Positions 1-11,780 of a stretch of 64,000 nucleotides of DNA are shown here, piece after piece (position 1 is the first letter of the stretch; every line of letters begins with the position of its first letter). Position numbers and translations under genes: made by a program. The stretch is taken from contig CAAAJI010000021.1 of assembly GCA_900642245.1 (NCBI GenBank), positions 231,896 to 295,895 of the forward strand. Direction: 5' to 3'. The notes beneath the pieces were generated by a model. It was given only the letters and a program-made list of their open reading frames with translations, was not told the DNA's origin and made no database searches. The stretch is from Fragilaria radians (taxonomy: Eukaryota; Bacillariophyta; Fragilariophyceae; Fragilariales; Fragilariaceae).

Positions 1-965
1 AAAGAAAATATCGTCGTAGTGATAAGCATGATAGTAACATTACTAATACACAAATCCTTCAGTAAAGTACCAATGAGTTCTCTACATGAATTGAATATCT
101 TGTGATGTGGATATGATCCTTTAGACTAAACAAAGGGCGGCGTATGATGAAGTAAACTCATGCTAAAATAAGAAAATAGTATGAGATTTAATCAATAATC
201 GCATAAATGAATTCTTCGCCCCGCAATACAATCATACACGGAAAACAAGTACTAGAAAGTAAACTCGGAAACTAATCCGTTTAGCTTACATCATGTTACC
301 AAGAAGCACCTTCTTTTCCTTATACTATAGAACAGAAAAACTCCATTCTACATGCACAAAGTAAGGGCATGTATATATAATGGACGTTGAACCGTGGAAG
401 GTTAATTTCTAAAGAATAAACTTGCCAATATTTTCTCTCCTAGATGATGGTTGTTGACAAATTGGGTATACAAATGATGATTGGATTTATTACAAGAAAA
501 CAAAGATCATAACATTACAATTTTTTTGGAACAGTGATGTTACAATTGTGTGACTTGGCTACAACGATGAACTTATTATTTTGCCCTTGATGACTAGCTA
601 CCTAGCCATAGAGCGCAATAATTATAATTTTAGTTTCGAAAAGGCAAATCTATAGCGAGTTGAGATATCAAGAAGCAAGGTCCTTTACAAAATAGAATCA
701 GCGCAGCCGAAAGTTATTCCCATTTGTGAAATTTCGGCACAACGGTCAAGAATATTTTTTATTCAAGAAAAATATCCAACGGCACATCATTGTAAAAAAG
801 ATGTGCTCGAACTATATTTTGTACGATCATTTTGAGAGCATCGTCAGTAAACTAGTACACTAATTCATTGTAGATTATTCTAATCCGGTACCTTGGAGAT
901 AAATGTCTTTCATTGTTCACTTCGTTGGATGAACAATTGAATACTGAGCCGAAATCAAAACCTCA
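1..965. other. Intergenic, upstream of DENN-ENTH gene
   Basis: AT-rich sequence with no open frame of useful length and no recognisable RNA gene or transposon domain. The last 100-200 bases presumably hold the promoter and 5' leader of the gene that starts at 966, but I see no clear core promoter element. Confidence 0.5.
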
Positions 966-3900
966 ATGACAACTCCAATGCCTTCTCCACCATCCTCTGA
1001 AAGTGCTTGGCCCTTATGGGGCTTATATATGGAATTGCCACATCCTCATGCGTCGAAAGAAGTAAATCCACCGCCAGTCTTGATGGAATCTCCCTCCAAA
1101 GATTTGACGGAATTGATGCAAGATCCTTTATCGATTGTCCGATTTTCGTTTCCCGAGTTTAATGACAAGGATCCTCCACCAGTTGCATCGTTACCCTTGA
1201 ATCGCTACGATGTGAAAACTATGAAGGGTTTTCAGCATCATACTTTTTCGCTTCAATTATCTAATGGAGAACGTGTACAAGGACACGTGCGTCGAATCCT
1301 ACCGTGCAACTTCGGGAATCGAGTAGATGTCGGACGTCGTGGCGTACGAGCGCTGGTTTTACTGACACGTACGATGGGTGGAGACACCGTATTCGCAGCT
1401 ATGCTGAAGTAAGTTATTTCAATATGTCATTGTGAAAATCGATTCACGATTGGCCCTGTTTCACTACTAATATTTTTTGCGAACCTCATTCCTAAATCTC
1501 TCTTTAAATAGAACAATCGAAGGAATAATGGCATTGCAAGCAGCTCAAAGAGCTCCAGATTCAAAGCAAATTGAAATTTTCCTCTACACATGCTTTCAGC
1601 ATCATCAATATATGTGCCAATCGTATCAACAACAGCCAGAAGAATCACGCAAGCCGATGATCATGTCCATTGAATGTATGGAGATTAGTCGATCTCCCCT
1701 CTGGAAGCAAGTGGACACAAATCGATTTTTGATTCCTGTGTCCCTATTACAAAGGTCTCATTTTTCCACTTCCAACTCCCCGATTTTGCCACTTCTTCGA
1801 TGCTTGGGAATTACTAATGCGATGCGCTTGATTTCAGGATTGCTAAGCGAGTGCCGAATTATTTTGGTTTCAAGCAGTGTAACACGTTTAGCCACTTGCT
1901 GTCGCTCTGCCCTATCAATCTTATCGCAAGGTCTTCTGAATTGGCAGCATTTTCTTGTTCCTGTGCTACCACTCCATTTGACACAATATTTACAGGCACC
2001 GTGTCCGTACTTGATTGGAATACTCAGCCAATCTGTAGATTTATCACGTATTCGTGAAATGGGAGAGATTTTAATGATCAATTTGGATCGTAATGAATTA
2101 GAGACCCGAAACGTTCCTCCTCATCTCATTAATTCTCGTATTCCAGATTTGTTCAGTGGACGCAACGATACGGACTCTGCATTATCGGCGTCTGATGCAT
2201 TGGCACAAGACTTGGTGGAAATTCTAAGGTCAGATAAGAAAACCATTTTTGGTGAAATCAGTTTTGCCGGAGAGCAGGCTGCGAAAGCAGCCAAGGCTGT
2301 AAAGAGCGCGTTTGGAAAGCTACGTTCACAGGGACGCAAGTTTTTAGCTGGTGTAAACGACGAACCAGTAAATAAAGCAGAAGAAGATTCCCAGGATCAA
2401 GTGGCACACGCTGTTACAGATGAAGAAATATACGCTGAAGGTTGTAAAAATGAAACAGGGGAAGAAAGTGTTCGAACGGCATTCTGTACTTTCTTTCTTT
2501 CCTTATTTGGTGACCTAAAGTGGTATTTGAGTCCGTCGACAGTGCCAGGCGAGATTCCAAGGCTTGATCGAGATCGATTTATTCAACAGAAACGTCAATT
2601 AGGAGAGGGCGAAGGTTCTCCAATATCACCACTTCTTAAGAACCTATGTCAATCACAAATGTTTGAACAATTTGTCAATGCTCGGATAGAAGAAATCAGA
2701 ACTCGAACTGTTATCTATAAAGACTCTCCTCTATTCTTAGTTTGTTGTAACTATCACCGGCAAAACAACATTGACTTTTCTGTTATGAATGTTCGACGTG
2801 TTGCGCAACAGATGGCTCAGGCGAATCCAAGTCGACTAATCTCCCAAGCCAACGCCAATGCTCGTCAAATAGCAATGGCTCTCACTTCGAATAAAGGATA
2901 TGAAGGGGACCACGCTCAAGGTGTTGCGCAGCTGGTGGAATACTGTCGTGAGACATCTGTTTTGATGGACGTAATGTCCGTTATTTGGATTAGGTTAAAT
3001 GATTCTAAAGGAGTTCAGTGGCGCCATGCTCTTTATTCCCTTCAAGTGATCCGAAATCTTCTCTTCCACGGACCATTGGCAGTCATAGCTGAGGTGACAG
3101 ATGGTATTGAAAAGATTCGTCAGATGAAGTCATATAAAGATAACATGAGGGCTCAAATATGCTTCACTGTTCAAACCATTGCGACTGAGGTCTTCAATCT
3201 CTTGGTCGATCGTAACAAGCTGTTCGAGATCCGACGCTTCTGCGCGAACCGACGTAGGGAGATACGTGATAAAGTCAATCCAAACTATCAACGGGATTCT
3301 CACCTTTCCTTAAGGTTGTCATTTAAGTCGCTTCACCCGTATTTGCACCCGCAGAACAATCGGCAGGTCGCTCCTGCAAACATTCCATTCGTGGCATCAT
3401 TGCGTCGACCACAAGGACAAATGCCTCCTCAAGCTCGCGCTCAGTCCTCACGATCAATGCCAGTTCAGCAGAGTCAACAACAAGCTAATATCCAGGTGGC
3501 TAGTCAAGGGGTAGTGAATGCCCCTCATACTCATGCACCTGCTGTCGATTTACTAGACAGCATGGAACCTCAACATAATACACCTATTCAGCGGCAACAC
3601 CAACAAGCGCAGCAGGATATCATTGATATCTTTGGAAACCTACACCTTGGACAACCGCCGCCAACTGTCATGCACCCACCTCCTCATCCACCAGTCGCAC
3701 ATTTTCTACAGCAGCCAACAGTAGTTCATGTGCCTCCACAGCCAACAGTAGTGCATTTACCGCCACAGCCAACAGTCGCGATGCTTCCTCCTCAGCCGGC
3801 AATAGTCCAAGTTCCAGTTCCACAACCTATCGCAGGTCAACATGCTTTTGCAGCCAATCCATCTCAAGGACTAACTCCACCGGGACAAGGAGCCTATTAT

Positions 3901-4149
3901 AATCAACATTATTCAAATCCCATGCCACCTTCACCTGCTGGTCATGTTATTCATGGACTTTCTCCAAATGTACATGTTGCAGGTCCTGGACAAAATTTTC
4001 CTGGAAATACTCATCCAAACCATACATTGGGTTACCCAGGATATCCTCCTCAACAACCATCTCAGAATTACGTTGCAGCGCCAAATACTCATCCGCAAGC
4101 GCCCCAGCAGCAACGATCCCACGTGTCTCAATTCGATCCCTTTGCATAA
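966..4149 (+). CDS. DENN domain / ENTH domain fusion protein with Q/P-rich tail
   Basis: Two exons, 966-1408 and 1512-4149; the 103-bp intron (gtaagt...aaatag) joins an open frame of 1026 aa. Residues about 90-150 look like uDENN, and about 215-350 like cDENN (many Leu, the segment LLSECRIILVSSS and a PYLIGIL stretch). Residues about 465-545 fit dDENN. Residues about 575-735 match an ENTH domain: the core MSVIWIRLND, then WRHALYSL and a following helix bundle. The remaining 290 residues are Gln/Pro-rich, with a degenerate repeat PPQPTVV (nt about 3710-3840), a DLLD element near residue 828 and a C-terminal DPF (1023-1025). Established: DENN modules are Rab GEFs; ENTH domains bind phosphoinositides; DPF and DLL-type motifs bind AP-2 ear and clathrin. 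Inference: one protein couples Rab activation to clathrin-coated carriers. Start is the first ATG of the frame. Domain edges are by eye. Confidence 0.88.
1409..1511 (+). other. Spliceosomal intron of DENN-ENTH gene
   Basis: Starts gtaagtt and ends aaatag. Removal keeps the frame: a split Lys codon (AA|A) joins AAML to KTIEGIM across the uDENN/cDENN linker. Without it the first exon stops after 148 codons. Confidence 0.9.
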
Positions 4150-4319
4150 ATCAATTACTGATTCTTATTCACCAAAGTGGAATGTGGTGTTTGTGGGTAT
4201 TACATGACATCAATGGTCAAGATCTGTCAGTGTTATTATCATCTTTCATTACATACTACATTATATAGAATTGAGGTTTATAACTCTTTAGTGAAAGAAA
4301 CTATAAAGGAGTGCAAACC

Positions 4320-4730
4320 TTAGACAACACGACGAGGTTTGAGATTAAGTGACTCCTCGTCTCCAAACAATGTAGAACTCCAAGGTTTTTGGTAATGACT
4401 CATGCTAATCGATTCAACTTCGCTTGGATCAGTAAAACAGGAGAAATTGTCTTCAGTATTCGTCGCCCATTTATATTCTTGTCGATATCTATTGTCCGAA
4501 CCCGATTGTCCGCGCAGTGAAGATTTTCCAATGGAATCATTTCGTGGTATAGAAATCCATTTGGGGATTGCGGGTGTCGCCATTTCCTTGTTTCTTATGG
4601 ATGCTTGGCGAATGGCGGCAGCACCCTCCCAAAAGACATGTTTCCATTCGGAAAATGAAACCAAGTCGGCACCGCAAAGATAGCGATTAGGAGTGCGGCC
4701 ATTATTTGAAACGGATGACGACGGTGCCAT
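4320..4730 (-). CDS. Hypothetical protein, 136 aa
   Basis: Not recognised. The frame is open further upstream to 4925, but the only early ATG is at 4730 (MAPSSSVSNNGRTPNRY), so I start there; an upstream exon cannot be excluded. The protein is Ser/Arg-rich with no membrane segment, no signal peptide and an acidic/basic C-terminus (FGDEESLNLKPRRVV). It lies tail to tail with the DENN-ENTH gene, 170 bp between stops, the same packing seen for other convergent pairs here. That context and the long open frame are the only support for a real gene. Confidence 0.45.
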   Translation of the reverse strand: MAPSSSVSNNGRTPNRYLCGADLVSFSEWKHVFWEGAAAIRQASIRNKEMATPAIPKWISIPRNDSIGKSSLRGQSGSDNRYRQEYKWATNTEDNFSCFTDPSEVESISMSHYQKPWSSTLFGDEESLNLKPRRVV

Positions 4731-5099
4731 AGAAATTTTGGGAAACGTCAATGGTTTCCTTATTTGTATATTATTGAGATATGGGAAGTTGGTTGTTAGG
4801 CTTGAATGTGGAAGAAAGACAAGACCGTCATATTTCAAACTTGTTTTCCAATTTGGAGATAACGTTGAGTATCCACATTTTCGTGGAGGATTCCACGATT
4901 TTTCCAATTCTAATCGACACGACACGTATGATCGTAACCGACAACCCTTACCCCCCTATTTCTTTTTCCGTTCGTTCGACGATCGATTCCGAACTACAAT
5001 CAGTACTAGTACTACAACCACAAAGCTAGAAAAAATCCAAAATAAAAGATATAAAAAGAGAAGGGCTTGGTATAATGATAAATTTGTATGAATTAAAGC

Positions 5100-5700
5100 T
5101 TACTCATCATCTGATTACATTCTTATCTAAGCTTTGCACAAGGTAATGGCTACCAAAGAAAAAGGGATACTTTGTCAATCTTGTTCAATGCCTTTTTACC
5201 TCTATATGTCAAACAGGTCATCTTCCGTGGCTCTCATCCTAGATGAATCTTTTTTCTCTAGAGTACTACGTCCTTTTCATGCCACAAGCCTTAGTTTTTG
5301 ACATTATGGCCTAACTAGAGTTCATACCGGAAGAGCTCTTTGTTGAGCAATCAATACACACAATGTGAAACTATGATCTAACTTAGAGTATTGATACAAT
5401 TTCATCTTGTTTCCTCTTGTATCTTCAACTCTTGTGAAGAATTAATCTTGTGAAGAGATAGCATTGTATCCTCAACTCTTATGAAGAGTTGGAATGTAGC
5501 ATGATTTACATCATATTACTTTTCCGTTTAATTAGACAGTAAAGCATTCCATTTGCAAGTGATATTTAGTCATCATAAATTTTTTATGATAAAATATTAT
5601 CTATTATCTTCCAAAATTGTGGGGGACAGTTGACTTGTGTTCATAGCATGGTTATATTCCCTATATTTACTTGCATTAATGATAAGTGACATATCCAATG
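5100..5700. other. Non-coding, possible retroelement flank
   Basis: No gene. It contains two near-identical 26-bp copies (5416-5441 and 5463-5488, both reading tTGTATCyTCAACTCTTrTG) and lies on the 3' side of the decayed gypsy integrase, which is on the minus strand. It may be eroded LTR sequence, but no second LTR was found to confirm this. Confidence 0.35.
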
Positions 5701-6420
5701 CCGGTAGAAAAATGCATCATTTAGCCAGTTAATTTATTCATAGACTGGATACTGCTCATAACCTTTAAATGAGATATTCATTCGGATGTCAGGGTATGCC
5801 ATTTGCCCCCAATATCATACTTAACCTGGAGTTTTATTGAATGGAGAAGTTGGCAGATGTTCACCATCTAAATTTTATACTTATTGAGAGGGCAGTGTTG
5901 TGTGGTATTCTTATCCTCCATGGAGTAGCTTGTGGATTGTGACTTGTTGTTGGTTTAGCATTAATGCCAAAGTTATTACACATTTGTTTGAACTCACGTT
6001 TGAATTCACTCCCTTTGTTGATGACGATAAATTGAGGATGTGGATAACGTGCCAGCCATGCGTTATGAAACAAATCCGGGATGGAAGTGGCCCACTCCTT
6101 AGTGGCTTCAAAAATCTCAAACCATCCTGTGGCTGGATCTATCATAGTGAGAGCAGAGAGTGTTTTTGATGGTGTCTCTACGGTAAAAGAACACCGACCA
6201 TGACATGGGGGTCAGATTCTGCTGCTTTGGGAGGCAACAATCCATACTTCTTGCGCTCCTTTTAATCAATTGTCAAATTTGACAAGTGGTATTGCTGATA
6301 GCCTTTTCATTGGAAGTCTTTCCTGGATGAAGTCAGCGTTCGAAATACCAGGATAGTACTTTCTGTCTTAATGACTGATAGATGCATATTTTATCTTTGT
6401 AACAATTCCATGCAATATGT
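5700..6420 (-). mobile_element. Decayed Ty3/gypsy integrase fragment
   Basis: Minus-strand translation in several frames gives a colinear gypsy integrase. In order it shows a zinc-binding remnant (LHPG near 6350, then TCQI and QLIK), the linker KKYGLLPPK (about 6255-6230), the core TMIDPATGWFEI (about 6150-6115) and NKGSEFKREF (about 6025-5995). KPTTSHNPQA and, further down, a TPG-like tail follow. Several stops, at least two frame changes and a deletion inside the zinc domain break it. The usual second catalytic Asp before NxGSEF is replaced and the catalytic Glu after NPQA is gone, so it is inactive. No RNase H or reverse transcriptase could be placed upstream. The element's ends are not defined. 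Confidence 0.8.
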
Positions 6421-7939
6421 TGCATAGACTAGTGGGGTGTGGATAACCTATTTTCTCTTGAGCCTTTGACTCTTGTCTCTTCTTTGAATATCATTGACTC
6501 ATTTTCTTGTTTTAGTTTCATATTGCTGTTGGTGATATTTCCTCCAGTCCTTGATCAGTATCATTTTTTGAAGGGCTAGATTCATTGACTATCAGTTGCT
6601 TTTGCATTCTTTGAGTGGCAGATGTCGACATAAAAGTCTAACTCACAAATATGACTAAGCTAACAGTTTGGTGGATGTCGTGGACAACGAGAAGAAATGT
6701 TTTGAGTGCTTTGACGATAGAAAAATCTTGTCCTCCAGCTGTATACGTAGTTAAAGGGTATAATCACAATGATTTTGCCATATTGCCTATTAACGCAAGC
6801 AAAACATTTCTCTGACATCCTATAACAATGGTATGCTAATATAAACTTAGAAAAATGAGTATTATCTGTTTACCACCTTACACGCTTTTTTGAACTATCA
6901 TGTGAATAAATTGAATTTGTCTTTAGGATAGGTCTGCGAAAGGAGGAATACACGGTATGTGTTGACATTATTCATTCCTATGGGGTTTTTATATCTTCTA
7001 GGGTGTGATTGTACTTGTTTTCAGTATGATGCCTATTTTTGATGACATTCACCATGTATCTGAGCAAGTAGCGTCAAGTTGATTATCAATAAATTGGGTG
7101 TAAGCACTCAAGTTTGGTAAAGTAAAATTTGTGCAAAGAGGTTTTTAACCCACTTAAGTTTAAAATATCCAAAGATTTGTTCTGCGCAGTTGCTATTTGA
7201 TTGAGCATCTCTTTTACAACTGGGTAAATTTGTTGTTTTTGTTGACTTAGAATGAATCAAATTAATGCAAGTTAGGGTCTACATTTCTTGGCAAAGAATG
7301 AAAAAAAGATCAATCCGGTTTCTGTGGTTAGGCAAAGCAAACTGGGAAAGAACAAAGATCCAGAGCTATGGTTCACTAATGTGGAATACTTGCATTTTGA
7401 AGTCGGAAAAACGAACTATTTTTCCTCTCTTGAAAAAAAAAACATTAAAATTTCGTTGAGTATTGATAAATTGCGCCAAGAATAAATCTGGAGATTTGCC
7501 GTCGCCACAAGTAACCAAATTGATTTTTGCTCGGAGGGGGGAGCCGATAATTGGTACAGCTGCCCAAAAATTCATGTATTCAGGTGTACAGCTGCCAAAA
7601 AAATCTCTAGAGTGGAGTACTAGGGGGAAAACAGCCTGTTTGCACGAATCGAAAACCTGTGTAAGTGATTTTTTAAGTTTGAGATTCCAATTTCCGTTAT
7701 GATTAATTCAAAGTGTGCACTCTACACAATACTAATAGTAGGAGAACCGGGACTACCCAATTGGACGATTGCATGGAATTAGTTGAAGAGGTTCAGAGGA
7801 ATACTAAAACAGTTCTTTTCCGTTGACAAATTGAAAAAACAGTGGCTTTTTCATATGTTCTTGCATTCGCATTGTTGCCGCAGCATTATCCGTGAAACGT
7901 CTCGAAACAGAAGAGACAGGACTCTGTGGCCTAACTACT
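6421..7939. other. Non-coding between gypsy relic and Csm1-like gene
   Basis: No credible gene; the short frames lack similarity I can recognise. At 7552-7604 the segment GTACAGCTGCC followed by an A run occurs twice, about 29 bp apart. The sequence ttgttgccgcag ending at 7883 resembles a 3' splice site, so the downstream gene may have a 5' untranslated or short coding exon here. Confidence 0.4.
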
Positions 7940-8674
7940 ATGCCCTTTGCTACCCTGGACTTGAATATAGAAGGGAAAGAAAACCAAGAAAATATTGCAA
8001 GGAAAAAACGACGAGCTTCTGAAGGTTCCTTTATCAAACCGAAACCTGTCAAAGCTGAGCTCGATGAGACTGATTCACAATGGAAAAGACTTTTCTTTTC
8101 TCTTCAGCAAGAACGTGTCACCTTAGCGGAAAGACAGCTTGTGGCAATAATGGAAGAAAGCGAAGCACGGGATAATTCTATAAAGAATTATGTTGCTCAC
8201 CTGGAACAAAGCATTGCTGAGACGCAAAATTCCTTGCAACGTAGTCAATCTGAACTTGAGACGCTTTTAGATGTCCAAAAGAAACTAGATGAGGCAGAAT
8301 TGCGTATCTCAACTACAAAAAGTGAAATGCAAAAGCTGATTGATCATTTAGAAGCAAAGGAGTCAAAGAATGAAGTACTCTTTCAACAATTAATGGAGCG
8401 CGAGGATCGCATCAATATGTACAAATTAATAACTCAAACCGATATTGAGCGCAATTCAGAGGGATCTATTGAGTGCTGCGTTACAAATACGACCAAGAAT
8501 ATCACAACCAAATTTCGACTCACTAAACTCGAAGATGCCTCAATGATGACGTATGAGCCTGTTGACAATGTGGAACCGCTACCGTCTTTTTTACGTCAAG
8601 CCATTGAATTTGAAGTTTCGGATTGTCCTGCGTTACTTCACCACGTGTTTAGAGGTGTTTTCCCTGACGATTAG
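7940..8674 (+). CDS. CSM1: Csm1/Pcs1-like (monopolin) chromosome segregation protein
   Basis: 244 aa, starting at the first ATG of the frame (MPFATLDLNIEG); the frame runs open 5' of it, so an extra N-terminal exon is possible. A basic stretch (ARKKRRAS) suggests nuclear import. Residues about 55-165 are a heptad-rich coiled coil. The last about 85 residues (MYKLITQTDIERNSEGS to FRGVFPDD) follow the layout of the Csm1/Pcs1 C-terminal RWD-like domain: the MYKxLT start, a C-V-N strand, FRLTKLED, Y-x-P, then LPSFLRQAIEF and a closing helix. Established: Csm1 forms a V-shaped coiled-coil dimer that clamps kinetochores and tethers rDNA at the nucleolus. The assignment rests on the domain pattern by eye. 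Other RWD kinetochore proteins (Spc24/25-like) are the main alternatives. An AATAAA lies 5 bp after the stop. Confidence 0.68.
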   Translation: MPFATLDLNIEGKENQENIARKKRRASEGSFIKPKPVKAELDETDSQWKRLFFSLQQERVTLAERQLVAIMEESEARDNSIKNYVAHLEQSIAETQNSLQRSQSELETLLDVQKKLDEAELRISTTKSEMQKLIDHLEAKESKNEVLFQQLMEREDRINMYKLITQTDIERNSEGSIECCVTNTTKNITTKFRLTKLEDASMMTYEPVDNVEPLPSFLRQAIEFEVSDCPALLHHVFRGVFPDD

Positions 8675-11600
8675 AGACAATAAACTCCTTAAAATAGATT
8701 TGCAAATTTTCATACATTATGTTAAAATGCTATAATAATTTCAAGACAGAATTACTTGCCATCGAATGCAATACAAAAGAGGATTATTTTCAATCATCAC
8801 CATTCAAGGAATACTAAATTTGTACATCGCTTTTCAAGTTATATTGCACCTTGCTTTATCATTCATCAAATTTACATTTCGTTCTTTCAAACATTTAAAA
8901 CAATGTGATTGACTGAAATCTGGTATAAAGAAACAGGCAATTAAACGATTCTTACCCCATAAATGCCAGATACAAAGATATTGCCTTCGTTGACTCTTTA
9001 GCGATACAATAAAGCATGCACTCCCAGAATATAGACGAAAAGGGGAATCTGCAACGTATCACCTCGCGTGTACAAAATCCCTTTCATAACTAGCTTCTGG
9101 TAAAAAATGACGAAGTAAAAATGATCTTAATGCAGACCTTACATCACTATAGTCAAAAATTACAATAATATATTTTTCAGAGGTGTGATGACGGTTACTT
9201 TAAAACTTGGGATAATGGAAGCACAGATTTTTGTGTATATCTTCTCGGATGCATTCCCTTAGTAGTGAAGTCAAATATAATGACTCAGGTTCAAGCATCT
9301 TTATTAAGACCCTTCATACCCTTACTTTATGTGATATTTGATCATCCATTTAACACAGTATTTAGCATATCGCTGTCTTTGACATTGCCACTGCAATTCT
9401 TTAAATTCAGACATAGTGACTGCTTCTGAATCCATGATCTCTTTGTCATTGATGCTACCATACTCAAGCTAGAGTCCCTTAGAGGTGTTTCAACGCTTCA
9501 ATACTTTGGCAGCAAGTATGCCCTTTCTTCCCTTCTCTAAAAACTCGCTTAGAAATACTCTTCTCATTCAATAACTTACATCGCCAATGCCAAAAGCATC
9601 ATCCATGGAGTTGAGATAATTTAGTGATACTCGTTGTACTATAACAAAGAAGGGAAAAGAAAATTAGAGGCCCAACGTTGGACGAAGGCGACGAAGTAGG
9701 AAAATCATATTTTTCTAGAATCAAAGACCTAGTAGCAAACAAGTGATTCATAGGATTCTTAATTACTTTGGAGAATATCTCAACACAAGGATTCTCAGTG
9801 TTGTCAACAAAGAACAAATAGATTAGCCTTTTTGGGAGACTAATTTGCTGGCAATTTCTGCTAAAGGAGTAAAAGAGTTAATATCAATAAAGTGTATGAG
9901 TGTATAGCAGTGTTGAAGACGCACTCTTATTACGTCTTTCAATCAACTAATACAAAAAAGGAGAAGCGTTTTGCTAAGGAATCACAACCACAAACTTTCT
10001 ACTGCTATGAAGCAAAGAAAAGAAGTCAAAGAGTCAGATTCTCCAGGTCATCCGCAATTGTTTATGTTGAAGTATAAGGATTTCAAGAGAAACAAAATGA
10101 GTAAATTTATCATTAACACTATACTAGGGTTCAAGTGAACAATGTAAAGCTGCTTATTATCATGAAGATGCAGCGCCCAGACATAAGCAGAACAGAATTG
10201 GGAGTCAATGAGCTGTTCGTTGGGATGCAGTGAATTTACCAATTGGGAAAATACTGCAAGCCATGCTGAAAATGCCTAACAATAAGTCGACATCAAAAGC
10301 GGTATGGTCATATCCCACCAACTTAATTTCCTTTTTCTAGCAACAGTATTGGATGTTTCGAATACAGATACACAAATGTATCTCATATCTAGTGGAATTA
10401 ATGTATGTAAGTGAATACTCATAATGCTTCCTGACACTGTTCAACAATATAGTATGTTCCTACATCCCTACTTCTGGTATGCCTCCCCGTTCTTTAATCT
10501 CCAGTGCCATGTCATCTGCTGCTATTGTTGTATGTGAACACTTCAAGCCTGACTTTGGTCTCAAAAACATCGTACACGTGTCTGAAGGAGAGTCTATTCT
10601 AATTGGTGGAAATGGCAGGGTGTACACTATGCCTTCACCAGTACTCAGTAGACAGGAAGTAATTGGGTGATAGATATTCAAAAATACTTTGCGAGAAATG
10701 GCATTGAACTATTTTGAAGAATATGATGCCCATAGAATCAAACCATAATGTATGTATTTAAAAGTCAAGTTTTTCTAAGTCTGTTGTTAGGAGCGTTAGT
10801 GACATGCTTTGAATGGCTAAAAGCAATTGGAGACATAAATGCATCTATTGACGGGTGTGGCAGAAATGACGAGGAAAAAAGAATATATACCATCCAGGCA
10901 TTAGAAGCATCTTTGCCCTCTGTATTGGAGGCAAGTTCTTGAAACGTTTTTTTATAAATGGGTATGCTACCTAGTAAGAGCAACAAGAGCTCAGGAGAAG
11001 GAGATTCTTTGTGCCTTAGCAAACTTTTGGGGGAAATTGTTGTGAAGTTGAATCGACTCCGTGTGAGTTTCACACATAGATGAGTTCAGACTCTGATCAT
11101 GTCAGAGAAATCGATTCGTTCAAAATTGTTAACGTAGGCAAGGTATCACTGATTTCTGAGAGAGGAGGAAAATACAACATCATTTGCCACTCCACAATAG
11201 TGGAGACTAAACTTGTTGCTCTTCCCACTTCTATACAGATAGACACCTGAAACAATTCCTGAAAAAATTATATTGGAGGCAAACCTACTAATGTGAAGAA
11301 TCTTTTAAAAGAGAGCGTTAGTGGGAGGACAATTAATCTGATAGAGTACAGATTAATTGAATTTTAAGTAACTTTAGTTCTATATTAAAGTTGCTTTGAA
11401 TTTGTCCAAGACTTAGTTAAGATCTAATGCCCGATGATGAAACTTGTATTAAATACGAGAAAAATTGATTCCTAATCACTATGGAATGATAACAAAGGCT
11501 TGATCTGATAAGTGCTTTTCGGAATGTGCAGTCTGACAAAAGAGACTTAAATTCTTAAAGGGAAGATATGAAGACGTACATAATCATAGTGCTGAGAGAT

Positions 11601-11780
11601 CCCTTCCTGCATGACCTTTCACTTTCCCTGAAAATATAGGGAAATCCGATCTACGTAGTTTTTGATGATTACTGTTAGTTCCTAAATTTTAATTCCATGG
11701 TTTAATTGAATACACCAAACTCTTGCTATTAAATTATATTAATCAGTCACAATTGGTAGTCTTGAAGTAAAAAGCAAAAA
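8675..11780. other. 3.1 kb without recognisable gene
   Basis: AT-rich, with only short scattered frames on both strands (for example 9599-9817 minus, 10479-10670 plus, 10748-10942 plus). None has a domain I recognise. Some peptides look protein-like but broken, which fits very old transposon remains. No structural RNA seen. Confidence 0.4.

Noticed and set aside
9599..9817. Minus-strand 72-codon protein-like frame
   Set aside because: No domain recognised and no exon partners with good splice sites found.
10460..10942. Overlapping short frames on both strands
   Set aside because: Mutual shadows, no conserved motif, no splice context.
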